In this document: piece after piece, positions 48,401 to 60,061 of the stretch
Position numbering within the stretch: the stretch's first letter is position 1
Layout: the number at the start of each line of letters is the position of its first letter
Assembly: GCA_949752745.1 (NCBI GenBank)
Contig: OX457027.1
Location: 86,869,094-86,933,093 of the forward strand
Length of the DNA stretch: 64,000 bases
Reading direction: 5' to 3'
Source of the DNA: Protula sp. h YS-2021
Lineage: Eukaryota; Annelida; Polychaeta; Sabellida; Serpulidae
Notes under the pieces: model-generated
What the model was told of the DNA's origin: nothing
Seen by the model: only the letters and a program-made list of their open reading frames with translations
Database searches by the model: none
Made by a program: the position numbers and the translations under genes

Positions 48401-51400
48401 GATTTTATAGAATATACTTTACCTTAATTGTAAATTCGGTGAGGTGAAAAATACGTATATTGATTATTATTTGAGATATACTTTTGCTTTATTGTAACCT
48501 TTTAAATATTTTCAAATATATTACACGACAAGTAAAATACTTCTTGCATATCTACAATTGGGGAAGGGGGGGGGGGGCATTTTAGCGTAGCCGTAGCAGC
48601 TATAGTAGTCTCTGTGTTTGAGATGCAAATTGCACAAAATCACATACCTCGAGTGTTGAGAGACGGACAGACAGACGCGCGGACAAACCTGAATGCTAGA
48701 GTACCTCGCTGTTGGGGACTAATAAAATCATTACGTATTTGAGGAGATCTGTCACCGAATAAATATTAAAGTAGTGATACCTTATTTAAACCATAGTCTT
48801 AAATTTATCGATTTTGGTTATAAATGTTATAAACTCTTGTTTTATTTCAAATTAAAGGGAAATGCGGGTATCTCACCTAGAACTGACATTTCCTTCATAC
48901 TTTCACAGTTTAACACTTTGAAGGTATACATTCAAAAATTGAAGAGAAAAAGGAGGGTCACCGATGTTATAAGAGAAATACAGACACTGAAAGATCGCGT
49001 ACTTTTACTATAGAAACCATTGGGAAAACCAAGAAATTTTAATCAAAATGCAAAATTCACACATAATTACAGTTGACAATTGCCTCATTTTCCCCTGTTT
49101 GAAGAACACGTCATACGAAATGTTTTAAGCAAATAAAAATATATGTCACCGTATCAATAAGAGAATTATACAATCTTTTTAACAATATCCCATTGACTCA
49201 ATGGATAAATGATGAAAACAGTGTAATATGATTTTAATGGACAATATATCAACACAGGCCCTTCTAGGAATAAAAAAATCAATACAGACCATTTCTGGAC
49301 ACGACGTTATTTGTCTTTGAAAAGAATTTTTCGACCATGACGGATTTAGTAGTTATTTTTTACTGTGTAAACATGGATTCAAACCCAGTGATATTCAATG
49401 TGATGCGCATTTCGGTCGCTAGATGGCAGAGATACCCGCATTTCCCTTTAAAGGCATTATTGGCTGTTACAGGTAACTATTTACCTCTGTACAACTATTA
49501 TACCATTTCAGCCAAATTTTAACAATTGTTACTAAATCGTACCGAAAAAACCGAAACCGAATAATTGAAGCGTACCAAACCGAACCGTGGGAATGGCGTA
49601 ACGCCATACCCCTAGTTAATGCTGTTTAATGTTAGATTGTATCTGTCATATAAAAGGTATCTCAGTGAAATATAAAACGGCTAAAACTGTTAAACCTAAC
49701 AACAGAAATAAAACTATTGGACAAAAATATTATGGAAAAAGAACTATGCTGAAATTCTTAAGAGAATATTTACACTAATATTTGGTACACAATTTGCAAA
49801 CTGGTTTCGAAATAAGCCGGTTTGCTACATTTCTTTACAGATATCGTGACACAGGTTCCGAGCCCATTAACTATAATCCGGATCTAAGCTGTGGAAACAG
49901 CGTTTCGCTGTTATTTACTGCCACTGACTGTATTCTCAAAGGTTAACTGTGCAGTTAACTGATTCCGTAAACTGGAGCATTGGCAACCAGAACACCCGAA
50001 TGTACGTTATACATTTAACCTGTTTCACAAACAAAAATCCACTTAAATATTATTTTCTTTTTGTGGGATAAAGCTAGACTGACAAATTTTCTCTTCTAGG
50101 AGTACAGTTAACTGCATAGTTAGCTTTTGTGAACACCGAGGCAGAGCGTTTAAGTTTGTAAATGCGCTACGATTACCTTTCATTTGGTCTACGAGACTGT
50201 CAGCTTTGCCCTCGCTGTGTTTCTTTGTTTCCGCCGGTGGTTTAATGTGTTTGGGGAAGAAGAACATTGGAATGGTGAGCAGGAAAAGTAAGGCAGAACA
50301 GAGGACGTAGCCGAGCCACCAAGCGCCGATCCAGGTCGGATCTTCCTGCGATTTGTCCGTAGCTGCAGTAACACATACGTTTTCACTTAGTATGGTAAAC
50401 TGGATCCTCACATAGTGAAATAAAGACGAAACGACGGTGAGTCGACCTGTTGGCAGCATATCGACGTCACGATGTCACACTGACGTTACGACGTAACGTC
50501 AAAGTTACCTCAGCGTAATGACATTACATCAACATCACAACGCTAGAGTCGTCGTCGATTCGACATAAGCGATCTTGAATTCCCCTGCTTTAGAACTTTT
50601 TAAGGTTGAAGACACATTTAAAGAGACTATAAAACTGTTAACCCACACTTCCTCGAAATATGTGGATAAATACGACGCTGTTATGTGGACGTTTTATAGC
50701 GAAACTCACTTTTGAAAATCTTTGAATTTTTAACTTAATTTCACAAGAACTTATAAAAAAAATAAATATAGAAGCGGTGCTTCCGTCTGACTGGTCAAGA
50801 TGTTGGCTCCTATAAAATATATGTGACAACACTCTAATCAACGCTCCGAAAAACGACGTTACCCTTTAGTTGCAACAAAACTTAAACAGAAAATTCAAAG
50901 AGATGTTTGGTAGAGGTTGGGTGGCCCACTGGCGTGGTACGTAGAGGCTACGCCCCGGAATATTTATAGATACATGTATGCTATAATATCAAGATTTGGG
51001 TTTCCTTCTCTTGTAAATCTTGTGTCTCAGCTTTCTTTTTTTAAACAAAATCTTTCTGTATCTATTTTTATACTAACTGTATCCCCATTTTCTTGTGCAC
51101 TTACCTTGTAGGTCTTCAGGAAAGTGCAAGCAAAAAGCCGCCAGCAAGAAGGCGCATATGGGACCAAGCGCAAACGTACTGGTGACAATGCCCAGGTAGA
51201 AAGGCGACTTGGCCTTGTCCGCATTCTGATCTACATACGCCATGCCAAGCGTCTGCATCGCACAACCACCGAAGCCGTTCAAAATGGACGCCAGGCAAAG
51301 AATGTAGAATACGTTACTATTGGCGTATGCCTTAGCGTTCTGGTGTGAACTAGAGCAATCCTCCGACGCGTTCCTCGCTTCGCAGAACTGCTGTTCGCTC

Positions 51401-51849
51401 TGTTGGCTGATCACGTGATCGCCCTCTGCTCCGTACAGGAAGTAAGGAGATGCGAAGAGGAGAGCCGAGATAGACAAGAAGATAGCCGTGCCGCCGATGA
51501 TCTTAGGCTTGTGTCCTCTTCGGCCAAAGTACCCGACGAATATAACGACACAAATGTGTACTACGTCATTGAGAGCCATGATCATACCGGTACTGGTACT
51601 CGCTAGCCCGAATCGTTTTTCTATTGTCCTTACCACTCCGAAATAATACACCACAAACGTCATTTGCGTAAACTGCAGCAGACTGAAATTAAAAACAAAG
51701 ATTGGCAATGCGTTTCTACGTAACCACGACTGTTTTGCATTGTTTTGAACGTCATGGTTCTCTGCGGATTCTTTATCTATGCATGTAACACCATCTTTAG
51801 CTTTGGAATCGTATCCATGGCTACTCTTCTTATCCTGTAAAATCTCCAT
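45136..51849 (-). CDS. OATP/SLCO-family transporter, gene 2 (8 coding exons)
   Basis: Twelve-span organic anion transporter, tandem paralogue of gene 1. Coding exons in transcript order: 51,105-51,849; 50,177-50,362; 47,720-47,884; 46,982-47,177; 46,478-46,619; 46,007-46,167; 45,697-45,761; 45,136-45,434. They join in phase to 652 residues plus TGA. Landmarks: N-terminal spans 1-5 with '[20 protein letters not shown]' (about residues 75-95) and 'GRRGHKPKIIGG'; OATP signature '[12 protein letters not shown]' (about 255-267); Kazal-like domain (about 432-478); last spans to about 625; C-terminal 'VSGV'. All introns are GT-AG. The start is the ATG at 51,849. Introns are far shorter than in gene 1 (the longest is about 2.3 kb and holds a hAT-like insertion). 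No disabling change is seen. Substrate and subfamily unknown. Confidence 0.93.
45697..45761 (-). CDS. OATP gene 2, exon 7 (65 bp)
   Basis: Acceptor CCTTACAG, donor TTGG/GTAAGG. Encodes 'IVGDDEGSFALGITSFMVN', part of span 11. Confidence 0.9.
46007..46167 (-). CDS. OATP gene 2, exon 6 (161 bp)
   Basis: Acceptor TTTTTGCAG, donor TTCAG/GTAAGAG. Encodes '[20 protein letters not shown]' and span 10. Confidence 0.92.
46478..46619 (-). CDS. OATP gene 2, exon 5 (Kazal-domain exon, 142 bp)
   Basis: Acceptor ATTTGTAG, donor GGA/GTTAGT. Encodes the same Kazal-like Cys-rich domain as gene 1; 46,479-46,603 is identical to 15,251-15,375. Differences occur only at the exon's 5' edge and in the introns. Confidence 0.93.
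46982..47177 (-). CDS. OATP gene 2, exon 4 (196 bp)
   Basis: Acceptor GATTTTTCAG, donor CCAG/GTGGAG. Encodes spans 8-9 and '[14 protein letters not shown]'. Confidence 0.92.
47720..47884 (-). CDS. OATP gene 2, exon 3 (165 bp)
   Basis: Acceptor TTTCAAACAG, donor ACAG/GTAAGG. Encodes '[20 protein letters not shown]' and '[19 protein letters not shown]'. Confidence 0.93.
47950..47957. repeat. Left 8-bp target duplication (GTTAATGC)
   Basis: Identical to 49,615-49,622, flanking the hAT-like insertion. Confidence 0.85.
47958..49614. mobile_element. hAT-like non-autonomous DNA transposon, 1,657 bp
   Basis: Flanked by perfect 8-bp duplications (GTTAATGC). Ends are AAGGGGTGTTACGG… and …GTAACGCCATACCCCTA, imperfectly inverted, followed inside by runs of the half-palindromic motif (A)ACCGAA / TTCGGTT (for example 47,985-48,025 and 49,538-49,590). 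An 8-bp duplication plus RGGGGTR-type ends fits the hAT superfamily. I find no transposase; the small open frames at 48,774-49,013 and 49,337-49,522 are unrecognised. It lies in intron 2 of OATP gene 2. Confidence 0.85.
49615..49622. repeat. Right 8-bp target duplication (GTTAATGC)
   Basis: Perfect match to 47,950-47,957. Confidence 0.85.
50177..50362 (-). CDS. OATP gene 2, exon 2 (186 bp, family signature)
   Basis: Acceptor TTACTGCAG, donor AAAG/GTAATC. Encodes '[20 protein letters not shown]', '[12 protein letters not shown]' and a Lys/Glu-rich cytosolic linker. Confidence 0.93.
51105..51849 (-). CDS. OATP gene 2, exon 1 (coding start, 745 bp)
   Basis: ATG 51,849 ('MEILQDKKSSHG') to donor CAAG/GTAAGT. 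Encodes a hydrophilic N-terminus and spans 1-5, including '[20 protein letters not shown]' and 'LNGFGGCAMQTLGMAYVDQN'. Confidence 0.93.
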
Positions 51850-52798
51850 TTCCAGGCCGCTGTTTTGTATTTCACACTTTATTTATTCTAAATTCGGGTT
51901 ATTTTAGAAATTTCTCCGGGTCATTTTTTATATCGTTATAGTTCAAACACTAACCTACAGAAGCTATTTAGCCAACAACACAAAAACGCTATGAACAAAT
52001 GCTAATGCCGTGAACAAAGATAGCTGAAGTGCACGCTCTTTCGTACGAACGCGGGTTTAATACTATTAATTGTTTATGTAAATAACAGAAGCAACAGACG
52101 ATCTCTTAATAGTTTCTTTTTAATCTTCTCTCTTCTTTAGTCAATTTGAGACAAAAAAAACGAAGATGTCTAAGACTTTCGTATTAGGCTATTGTAGAGA
52201 AAATGTTAAAAAATAAAACAAAAAATTGAAATATTCCAATGTAACTGAGGCGTGACAGCATAGGACGAAAATAAAGCTCCTCCCAGAACCGTGAAGTGCC
52301 GTCTGAAGTACCGTGTGAAAAACTGGAGTAAGAGCTCGCTACGAAATACCAGTGCATTCAGAGAAATAACAGCGTTGACAGCTCTTTTGCTTTCTCGCTG
52401 TTGCATAAAACAATCAAGTCTCACTAATTACACTTAAGGATTTTCAATCCCCCCAGTTTATTGAATTCCTACGATTCGGTAGTATTCCCGTATGATTTTT
52501 TTTTCTCCATAACCTTTTCACGTCACCCCCTCTGAGACGGCAAGGACTACGACGACGAAATTCGGCAAAGACATAATCTAGCGTGTCTAGTTGATTTTAG
52601 AAATGCGTTAACATTTTATATACAAAAATGGACATTGAAATTTTGCCATTGAAGCCCATTATAGGACAGGGGAATGCTATGATTAGACACGGTATGACAT
52701 CATTATAGTCATATTGATCGCCCAACTGTTCCCAGTGAGAGCTATTATAGCATGTGTGTGCTGAAACTGCAGCGTTTCAGTTTCCCCATTTGCTGAAT
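51850..52798. other. Upstream of OATP gene 2; nothing recognised
   Basis: Probable 5' flank or untranslated region of OATP gene 2. No promoter element or other gene is convincing. Confidence 0.4.
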
Positions 52799-52799
52799 A

Positions 52800-52886
<87 letters not shown>
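52799..52886. repeat. (TA)n microsatellite, about 43 repeats
   Basis: Uninterrupted TA dinucleotide tract, upstream of OATP gene 2. Confidence 0.97.
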
Positions 52887-52887
<1 letters not shown>

Positions 52888-52974
52888 GTGTGTGTTAACT
52901 TAACGGTATTTGACGTAGGTATGAAGATGAAATTTGTCTCACAGATAGACAATGATGAGACGTCGTGAAATCCG

Positions 52975-53560
52975 TTTTTTTACTTGACCTTCAAGTTCAA
53001 GGTCAAATTGAGGTCAACGTATTTTTTACCTCAAAGTGGTTTCCAGAAAACCTCTCCAACAAGGTTTGGCGTAGAAAGACTATATTTGACAAGGGCAATG
53101 AGTCCTCGTGAAATCCGTAATTTTTATTACCTTGACCTCCAAGATTAAGGTCAAATTGAGGTCAATTTATCACATAAACTGACTGGAAATTACGCGCAAA
53201 TCGAACACCTACAGAGTTCAGTACAGAGTAAGTTCGAGATCTGAATCTCGACAATCAGGGTCAAAGTCAAAGTCTAAGTGATCTCTGTGTATCAAAAACG
53301 CTTTGGAGAACGATTGACATTATCTCGAAGACGCTTAGAGATTTTCCACCCTTTTTCGTCTAAAAGACATCACATAAGAGGTACCTCGGTCACCTTGACC
53401 TCTTCGGGCATGGTCAATGTCAAAAACCGGAAGTTGACCATAATCCCGAAAATGGTTACAGATAGGTCTATTCTTAGCTTATTTCCAACCCTTTGGACGT
53501 TATGTAAGAGGTACCTCGGCGATCTTGACCTCCTCGGTCATGGTCAATTCTAGATTTTAA
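52975..53560. repeat. TGACCTTGACC-rich degenerate tandem repeat
   Basis: Three to four diverged units of roughly 140-165 bp, each with phrases like 'TTGACCTTCAAGTTCAAGG' or 'ACCTTGACCTCCAAG' and 'GAGGTACCTCGG'. The direct and inverted AGGTCA-like half-sites recur about every 10-15 bp within units. Confidence 0.7.
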
Positions 53561-53602
53561 GAGTTCAGAATCTTATTTCTTGTGGCCCTGCAAATGTAAT
53601 TG

Positions 53603-54540
53603 CCCAGTTAGCATAATTTTTCGTCCCACGTATAAAGCGCGTTGTTTTTAGGTGGGATTTACGTGGGAATGTGGGACGTTGGCAGGGCCACATAGAAAAC
53701 GTGTAATATACGTGGACATTCCCACGGTGTGATTTCCGTGTAAACTCTACATATAATATACATAGGCTTTCCCACGTATAAAATGCACGGGTAGATACAC
53801 GCGTAAACTGCATGGTTTATCCCGCGTAATGCCGACCGTGGGCATTCCACTGTACAATACGTAGAATTGCCCACTTCTAAAATGCATGGGTAATTAACGC
53901 ATATTATATGTATATTATACTTTTGAATTCCCACGTAAAATTTCATTAGAAGTCATTTGTATATTACACGTATATTTTACGTGGGATTTCCCATATGGGC
54001 ATTCCCATGTAAAATACACGTATATTATGCGCAGTCTGGCAATGTGGGCTTATTATCGCAGACCGGAAACAGCCGCCATTGAGCGATAATATATTTAAAT
54101 TTTGCTACATTCTGCATATTTTCGTGGAGGGCTGCCTTTTTTCTAAGTATAATATAAAGTTAGACATGGAAATACCAATTTCACTAAAATTTTTATGCTT
54201 AAAATTCCTTTAAGGAGTACTTTATAAATGAACTATAGTTATAAAGGTACATGTCTGTGTATTCGATGGAGTTATCGTGTATGCCCAGGGTAGGTCGTCC
54301 CTTTAAAATTCCATGCTTAATATGCGTGGGAATTCCCACATGTAAAATGCATGGATATATATGCGTATAAAATGCATGGGTTCACATGTGCATAATACAC
54401 ATCGAAAAGAGTCTCAAACTCTCCTAAATCCCACGTAACTACGTGGGAATTCCCCAACAAAATACACATTATTTATGCGTGGGTACGTGGGAATACCCAC
54501 ATATATTATGCACAGTCCCCATGTGGGACTGCTATCTGGG
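53603..54540. mobile_element. Palindrome-rich putative MITE, 938 bp
   Basis: Inverted ends CCCAGTTAGCA…GTCCCAC and GTGGGACTGCTATCTGGG. The interior is filled with copies of 'GTGGGAATTCCCAC'-like half-palindromes and 'ACGTATATTATACGT'-like pieces. No transposase; no clear target duplication found, so the class is uncertain. Confidence 0.5.
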
Positions 54541-56368
54541 TGTCGCTACTTGGTAGCGAAACGGTCTAGTTTCCGTTTCAATTTGTAATTTAAAGGCAGT
54601 TTAAAAGCAATCTAGATGCACAGTTTGTTTAAATGACAGTTGGTTTGTTTGCGGATGATTTTAATACTAACTTAAACCGCCCCACTGGATCTGAATATAC
54701 GATATTTAATATCTAAATAACCCGGATGGTCCCACATCAGACGGACAAGACAGTGGTTATATTTCTGATATTCGGAAATAATGACCCCCATTCCTCTGTA
54801 ACATTCAACCCCCCTCAACCGAACCACCCCCCCCCCCCCCCCCGCCCACTAAACTAACTTAATGACCACCCATGAGACGGCCAAGAAGTTGGTTATATTT
54901 CTGGTGTCCGGAAATAATGATCCCCCCCCCATTCCTTTCTAATATCCACCCTCCCCCACCCCACTAGACTAACTGGAGTACTGAGAAACTCCACGAAATT
55001 AAAATAGTGGTGATTGTGTAGGGAGCACAGTCGTGTTAAGTTTGAAATAATTTTGCACGTTTTGGTAGTGGAAAGCGAAAATTGTAAATTGGTTGCTTTT
55101 TATCAGTAGCAATTTTAATGTAAAGCAAAATAAAACATATAAATAAATGAATAATTGTTCAGTTTATTTTCAATTGAAAAATATGCAATAGCAAGTGAAA
55201 TGTTGGTTTTCTTGCGAAATGTGGTTCTCTTGAAACTGAATAAAAACGTCAAAAATAAATAAAATTGATGTTGTATATGATCGCACATCATGACATTCAA
55301 CGATAAAAAAACCCCCTTCGCATCAAATACCAATCAAAACTATATTAAATTTAGATGTATTTTATGATTTACATAAGTAAACACAGAGAAAATATAGAAA
55401 TGACAAGTATAAATACTATTTAGAAACGCATCCCAGATATTTTCTCTGAAAATTTTCAACGAGACACTTTGGGTGCTCCCGATTCTTTGGTCTACACTCA
55501 CAATTGCTCCTTATCAACTACAGGCTGTATTTAACAATGGATCTTATCTTACATATTCATTTAAAAGTGGGCCATAAGTGAAGGACCTTGACCACTTCGG
55601 CCTAATGAAAGATAACAACTTGGCATGGGCATGTTTTCAAAAAAGGACTGCCAAGACATTGGACTCGAATTAGACCAATCAGCTTCTTGTCAATAATTAT
55701 GTATGCCCGGCCCAGTCTGGACACGGAAGAAATGGATGTCAATTTTGACGTAAATTTTCTTTTAAAAGGCGAAAAATGCTTGCGTTTATGCATGTGATTC
55801 AGGCCACTTTTACCTTTACGTCCTACCTCAGACCTTGACCCCTCCTCCCCCCACCCCATTTTCCAACACCTCCGTGCCGCTAACGAAATATCCCAGCCAC
55901 GGTTAATTATTGGGTTTTTTTAACAAGTGACGGATCTATAAGCCTTTGGGTACAAAGTTCGCACCATCGTTGTTGTCATTTTTAACAACAGGTGTTACAT
56001 GAACTTCCTATCTACTATGACCGATAACCAGTTAACCCCTGTTTACCACTTGACAATTTTTTTTACTAATTGTTGCCCAACACTTAATCTATACACAGCA
56101 TTTTACAAAGTACAAGGTGACGAAAGGGATAAGCCAACACTTACTCCCCGAGCCATCTCAATTTTACATCAGAACATTAACTGTTGTCATTCTTTCTGTG
56201 ACATAACAAATATCTTTTGATATCTCAACCAAATGAAGAAACAAGGGAGATCTAAGTAGAACCGGAGACCTCCTTATGCACCAAAATCGTGCAGTTTTTT
56301 TTTTTAAATTTGCCATTATTTTGGCTGTCGCCTGTCGCCTGTTGCTTGTGTCTTCTCGCCATTTATAT

Positions 56369-56431
<63 letters not shown>

Positions 56432-57640
56432 GGAGTGTGTGAGAGAGAGATAGAGGGGGGAGAGGCTGGATATATACCATGAAACGCGGCTAAATACCAG
56501 GGAGGGAGGGAGGGAGGGAGGGAGGGAGGGAGGGAGGGAGGGAGGGACAGACGGACGGACGGAGGGGCGGACGAACTGACGGACGGACGGAGCTATAGAA
56601 CCGATACAACGCGAAATCTGCACTTTAAGGTTAGTTAAATACAACGGCGAAAATCTTCATGTAACAGTCATTAAATACAAGACGAAAAGTCTGCACTTAA
56701 GAATAAGTTTTACTTGGCAAAAGCTTTGAATTCGCTTATCTCCACTTTTAATGGGTTCCCTTCCAGTAATATTTACCACGCAATATAAAAAGAACTTTTT
56801 GAGGTATCGTTCAAGATCACTTAACCCTTCCATCCATCCTTCGACCAATCAGAATGCCCGAGACGTCGTCTGCTAGTCTCGTAGAAACGACATTCTCTTT
56901 TTGCGTGGCGTCTGTACAACACGCCATTCTGTGTGCTGCCGGTTTTTTGCAGCAAGGGAACTGGTTTAAGGTGCGAATTGCTTCATTTTTTACTTAATTC
57001 ACTACCTAATGAATTACTTTATCTATTATTGTGCGTTGGGATAAATTTATGGAGCCGAAGTGTGATAATTCGACATTTTGTTCTTCGGTCTGGTTAGGCT
57101 GAGTTTGCACGATCACGGAGACACTTTTTTAGTCCCGAGAAGTGCGCCTCTTTTTCCACTTTCTTTCAGATCGGGGAACTTACCAGTTCCACCTCAGTTC
57201 GTCTAGGAGTAGGATCTTTTCAGGCTGCTGTACCTGATCAGACTCCAAGCTTTACCAGCCAGCTGTGTCATCGCGGAAATAGCCAGTTTTGCTTAAGCTT
57301 TACTCCTTGGGTCGCTTCTCAGTCTTAGTAGAGCAGGTTCTGCAAGTCTGACAGCGTTTTCCGACGAAAAGAGACGTTTTCTGTGACGTCTGAGGGTCTT
57401 TTTCCTTGCCAGGACCCTTTTCCCATTGTGGTCATACGGTCATGGGTGCGAGAAGACCATTCTGGTCCAACGGGATTTACTGCCCGTTACGGTCCGATGG
57501 TCTCAGGGTTCCATCTGAGGCAAGAGAGATCCATACCCGACACGGGAAGTTCCATTACGGTCCAGCCCGTTACGGCCCTCGAACACTACCGTTCCAGGAA
57601 ACATCTCTTTTTGTCGTAATCTAGCCCATCGAGTCATTGC
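54541..57640. other. Intergenic; homopolymers and simple repeats only
   Basis: No gene supported. Includes a C15-type run at 54,827-54,843, a (GA)n tract at about 56,370-56,427 and a (GGGA)n tract at about 56,500-56,546. From about 57,100 the composition becomes GC-richer and may be the 5' terminal part of the DIRS element. Confidence 0.45.
56370..56546. repeat. (GA)n and (GGGA)n microsatellites
   Basis: About 28 GA units at 56,370-56,427, then about 12 GGGA units at 56,500-56,546, followed by GACG-type repeats to about 56,590. Confidence 0.95.
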
Positions 57641-57673
57641 GGTGTTTGGGCGATTGTAAGCACAGCCTGGAGG

Positions 57674-57776
57674 GGTAAAGCTTGCAGTTGAAACAAAGTA
57701 CTAAGAAATGTAGTATTTGAGGTACTTTTATACTACATGTTCTTACGGTTGTTTTTTCCTCTGCTTGCGTTTCAGA
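57674..57776 (+). promoter_or_regulatory. Possible leader intron of the DIRS element
   Basis: Donor-like GGAGGG/GTAAAG at about 57,675 and a strong acceptor (pyrimidine tract then GCGTTTCAG) ending at 57,775, two bases before the gag ATG. Inferred from splice consensus only. Confidence 0.4.
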
Positions 57777-57777
57777 T

Positions 57778-59924
57778 ATGACAGAGGCCAGTCTACACTC
57801 TCCACCGTTGCTGCCTCAGTGTATTCATCCTCCAACTTCGTGTAACCCTCACTCCATCTGCGATCGCTGCAGACGGAACAGCGGAATACCTCTGTGCGAG
57901 CAAGACAACCCGTGCGGCGAGTGTCTACATCTCACCCCAGAGGATTGGAAAGCCCTGTTACGGAATAGGGTCAAGAACGAACGCAGGAGGGATAAGCGCA
58001 AATTCCTCTCGTCAGCCTCGTTTGTTACTCGCGAATTCATTCAGGATACCATAAAAAAGGCTAGCTCCGTTATTCTGGGCCGGGTCTCCACTCCCGTGCA
58101 CGTTGACACTGGTGCAGAATCGGATGCCACTACTTCATCTAAAAGACATAAAAAATCCAAGAGTAAAGGACGTGCGTTTTCTGAGACTGTAGCAGAATTG
58201 GATATCCGGGAAGGGAAAGAACGGGATCTTCTCCGTGAAGCATGGACATCATCTCCCAGAGTGAAACCCATTGGCAGTCCGGAGGGAGCGTTCAAGTCTC
58301 CGTCTGTGGAACAAGTGACTGTGACACATAGGGATACGGGAACAGTTCTTTCGACGGTTGTAGGCCAGTTGGGCATTCCCTCGCGAGAGGATTTATCCCC
58401 CCTCCCCAGCTACAGCGTCTCCCGAGTGATTTTTCGGCGTTCTTGTCTATGCAGTCGCAACTGCAAAAGCAACTGTTGGATTTACAACATCAAGTACAGA
58501 AGCAGGAGAATCTGCTTAGTCAAAAACAGAAGTCTAAACCGTCAGCTACGGTTTCTCGCCCTCCCCCGGAGGATCAGTCAGTGGCAGCGATGTCGGGCTC
58601 GCCTGTACCTCACCTCCCACTGGACTCTAACTTGGACATTCCCGAGACAGTCACCATCAGTGAGGAGGAGCCCGTGGGCGTGCCCCTTTCGGGCCAAGTC
58701 TCTGCGTTGCTGGAGGAGGACGGAGAAATCGGGGCAATGGAAACCTCCCCTCTCGCCACAGTTCCAAGCAACAGAGAGAGGGAAATTTATACCCCATCAG
58801 GGGATCCCCAAATGTCACAACTATTGCAATCTCAACTCCCAGAAGCAGCATCTGATGAACAGGAGTCGGAGGTTGAAGACGTAGAAGGTGAATCCGAGGG
58901 CGCGCCAGGGCATTCCCGTTTTCATCTACCATTACGGGCAATGGATCAGGTTCGATCCCCAGCCCGGGGGCAAAGACTTTGCAGGGACCCAGCGGCAGCG
59001 GGCAGACGCCCCATCCGAACTCCCTCTCCAGCATACCTTACCCCGTCGGTCAAAGATGCAACCCCCTCGAGTTCCGCTTCCACGATCGCACCGCCCATTC
59101 GTATGACGTCTCAGGCCGCTCCACCGCAACAGGATTCCTTCATCGCACTAGCCACCAGCGAGGGCATTGCTCATGCTGTTACGGTCCACACGAAGGAATT
59201 CAAGAAGATGGATGGTGGCGAGGGGCGCACACTGTCACGATTCCATTTATCTAAGCACTGCCTAGTACGACCAGGCCCATATCGGTCAGCGGATGAACAA
59301 ATTCCCCTGGAGGCTCTGGAACAACCCGTGAAGCGTACAGTCTGGATGCCTACAGTGCGTAGTGTCTCGGACATTCCATTAGTGGAGAAAGACGCCAAGA
59401 CCATCGAGGCGTCTTCCCGTCACATCCTGAACATTATGTCATTTCAAGATCACACACTCAAGGCACTGAAGTCTCGTTGGGAAGAACTTCGCCTCAGTGA
59501 TCCTGTGTCTTCTAAACTGATGGAATGCCTGGCCTTAGCTACCCGAGACGTGGTCAAACTCTCCACCTTCTTGATGACGTCAATGGTCTACCTACGTCGA
59601 GACGCCTTTCTCCAGCACTGCTGGTCCAGTGTCAAAGGTTTACGGGATCTGCGCCATGCTCCTATTCTGGGTGAAAGGGAACTATTTCCCCCCGCCGAGA
59701 TAGAGACTGTGAACCAGGAAAGTCGATCACTTTCTCAGGATTATGCCCTTATGTCTAGGATGTCCCGCTTCTCCTTCAAATGCCCACTGAAGAGGAAGCG
59801 ACCGCAGCAGTCCTCACCGGCACAGGCCAAACCGAGTGCGCAACAACAACAGCCCCCTGTCAAGAAACCGAAACCCAACCCCGGCAGCAAGACAGAGGGT
59901 TCGTCTCCACAGTCGTTCAGGTAG
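57778..59924 (+). pseudogene. DIRS gag-like ORF, frameshifted
   Basis: Particle protein of the element. ATG 57,778. The first part (to about 58,430) has a Cys cluster 'SICDRCRRNSGIPLCEQDN' followed by 'PCGECLHLTPEDW', then basic and Lys-rich stretches. A frameshift near 58,430 moves to the frame that runs to TAG 59,922: a coiled-coil-like Gln-rich segment ('QLQKQLLDLQHQVQKQENLL', about 58,455), a long acidic/proline-rich linker, then a helical capsid-like region ('FQDHTLKALKSRWEEL', about 59,440) and a Gln/Lys/Pro tail. The family call rests on position and the Cys-cluster layout. Confidence 0.75.
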
Positions 59925-60061
59925 CAACCAATCAAAGTACCGTCACGAGATTCCCTCGTCTCTTGGCGATACTTTAACAAACTTAAAAGAGTTGGAAAGT
60001 TTGCTCTCCTTAAACGCCTCTAGGAGGGAGACTAGGAAAGTTTTGGCAACAATGGGAGGAA

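Noticed and set aside
52683..52952. Frame with a long Ile-Tyr repeat
   Set aside because: Translation of the (TA)n microsatellite.
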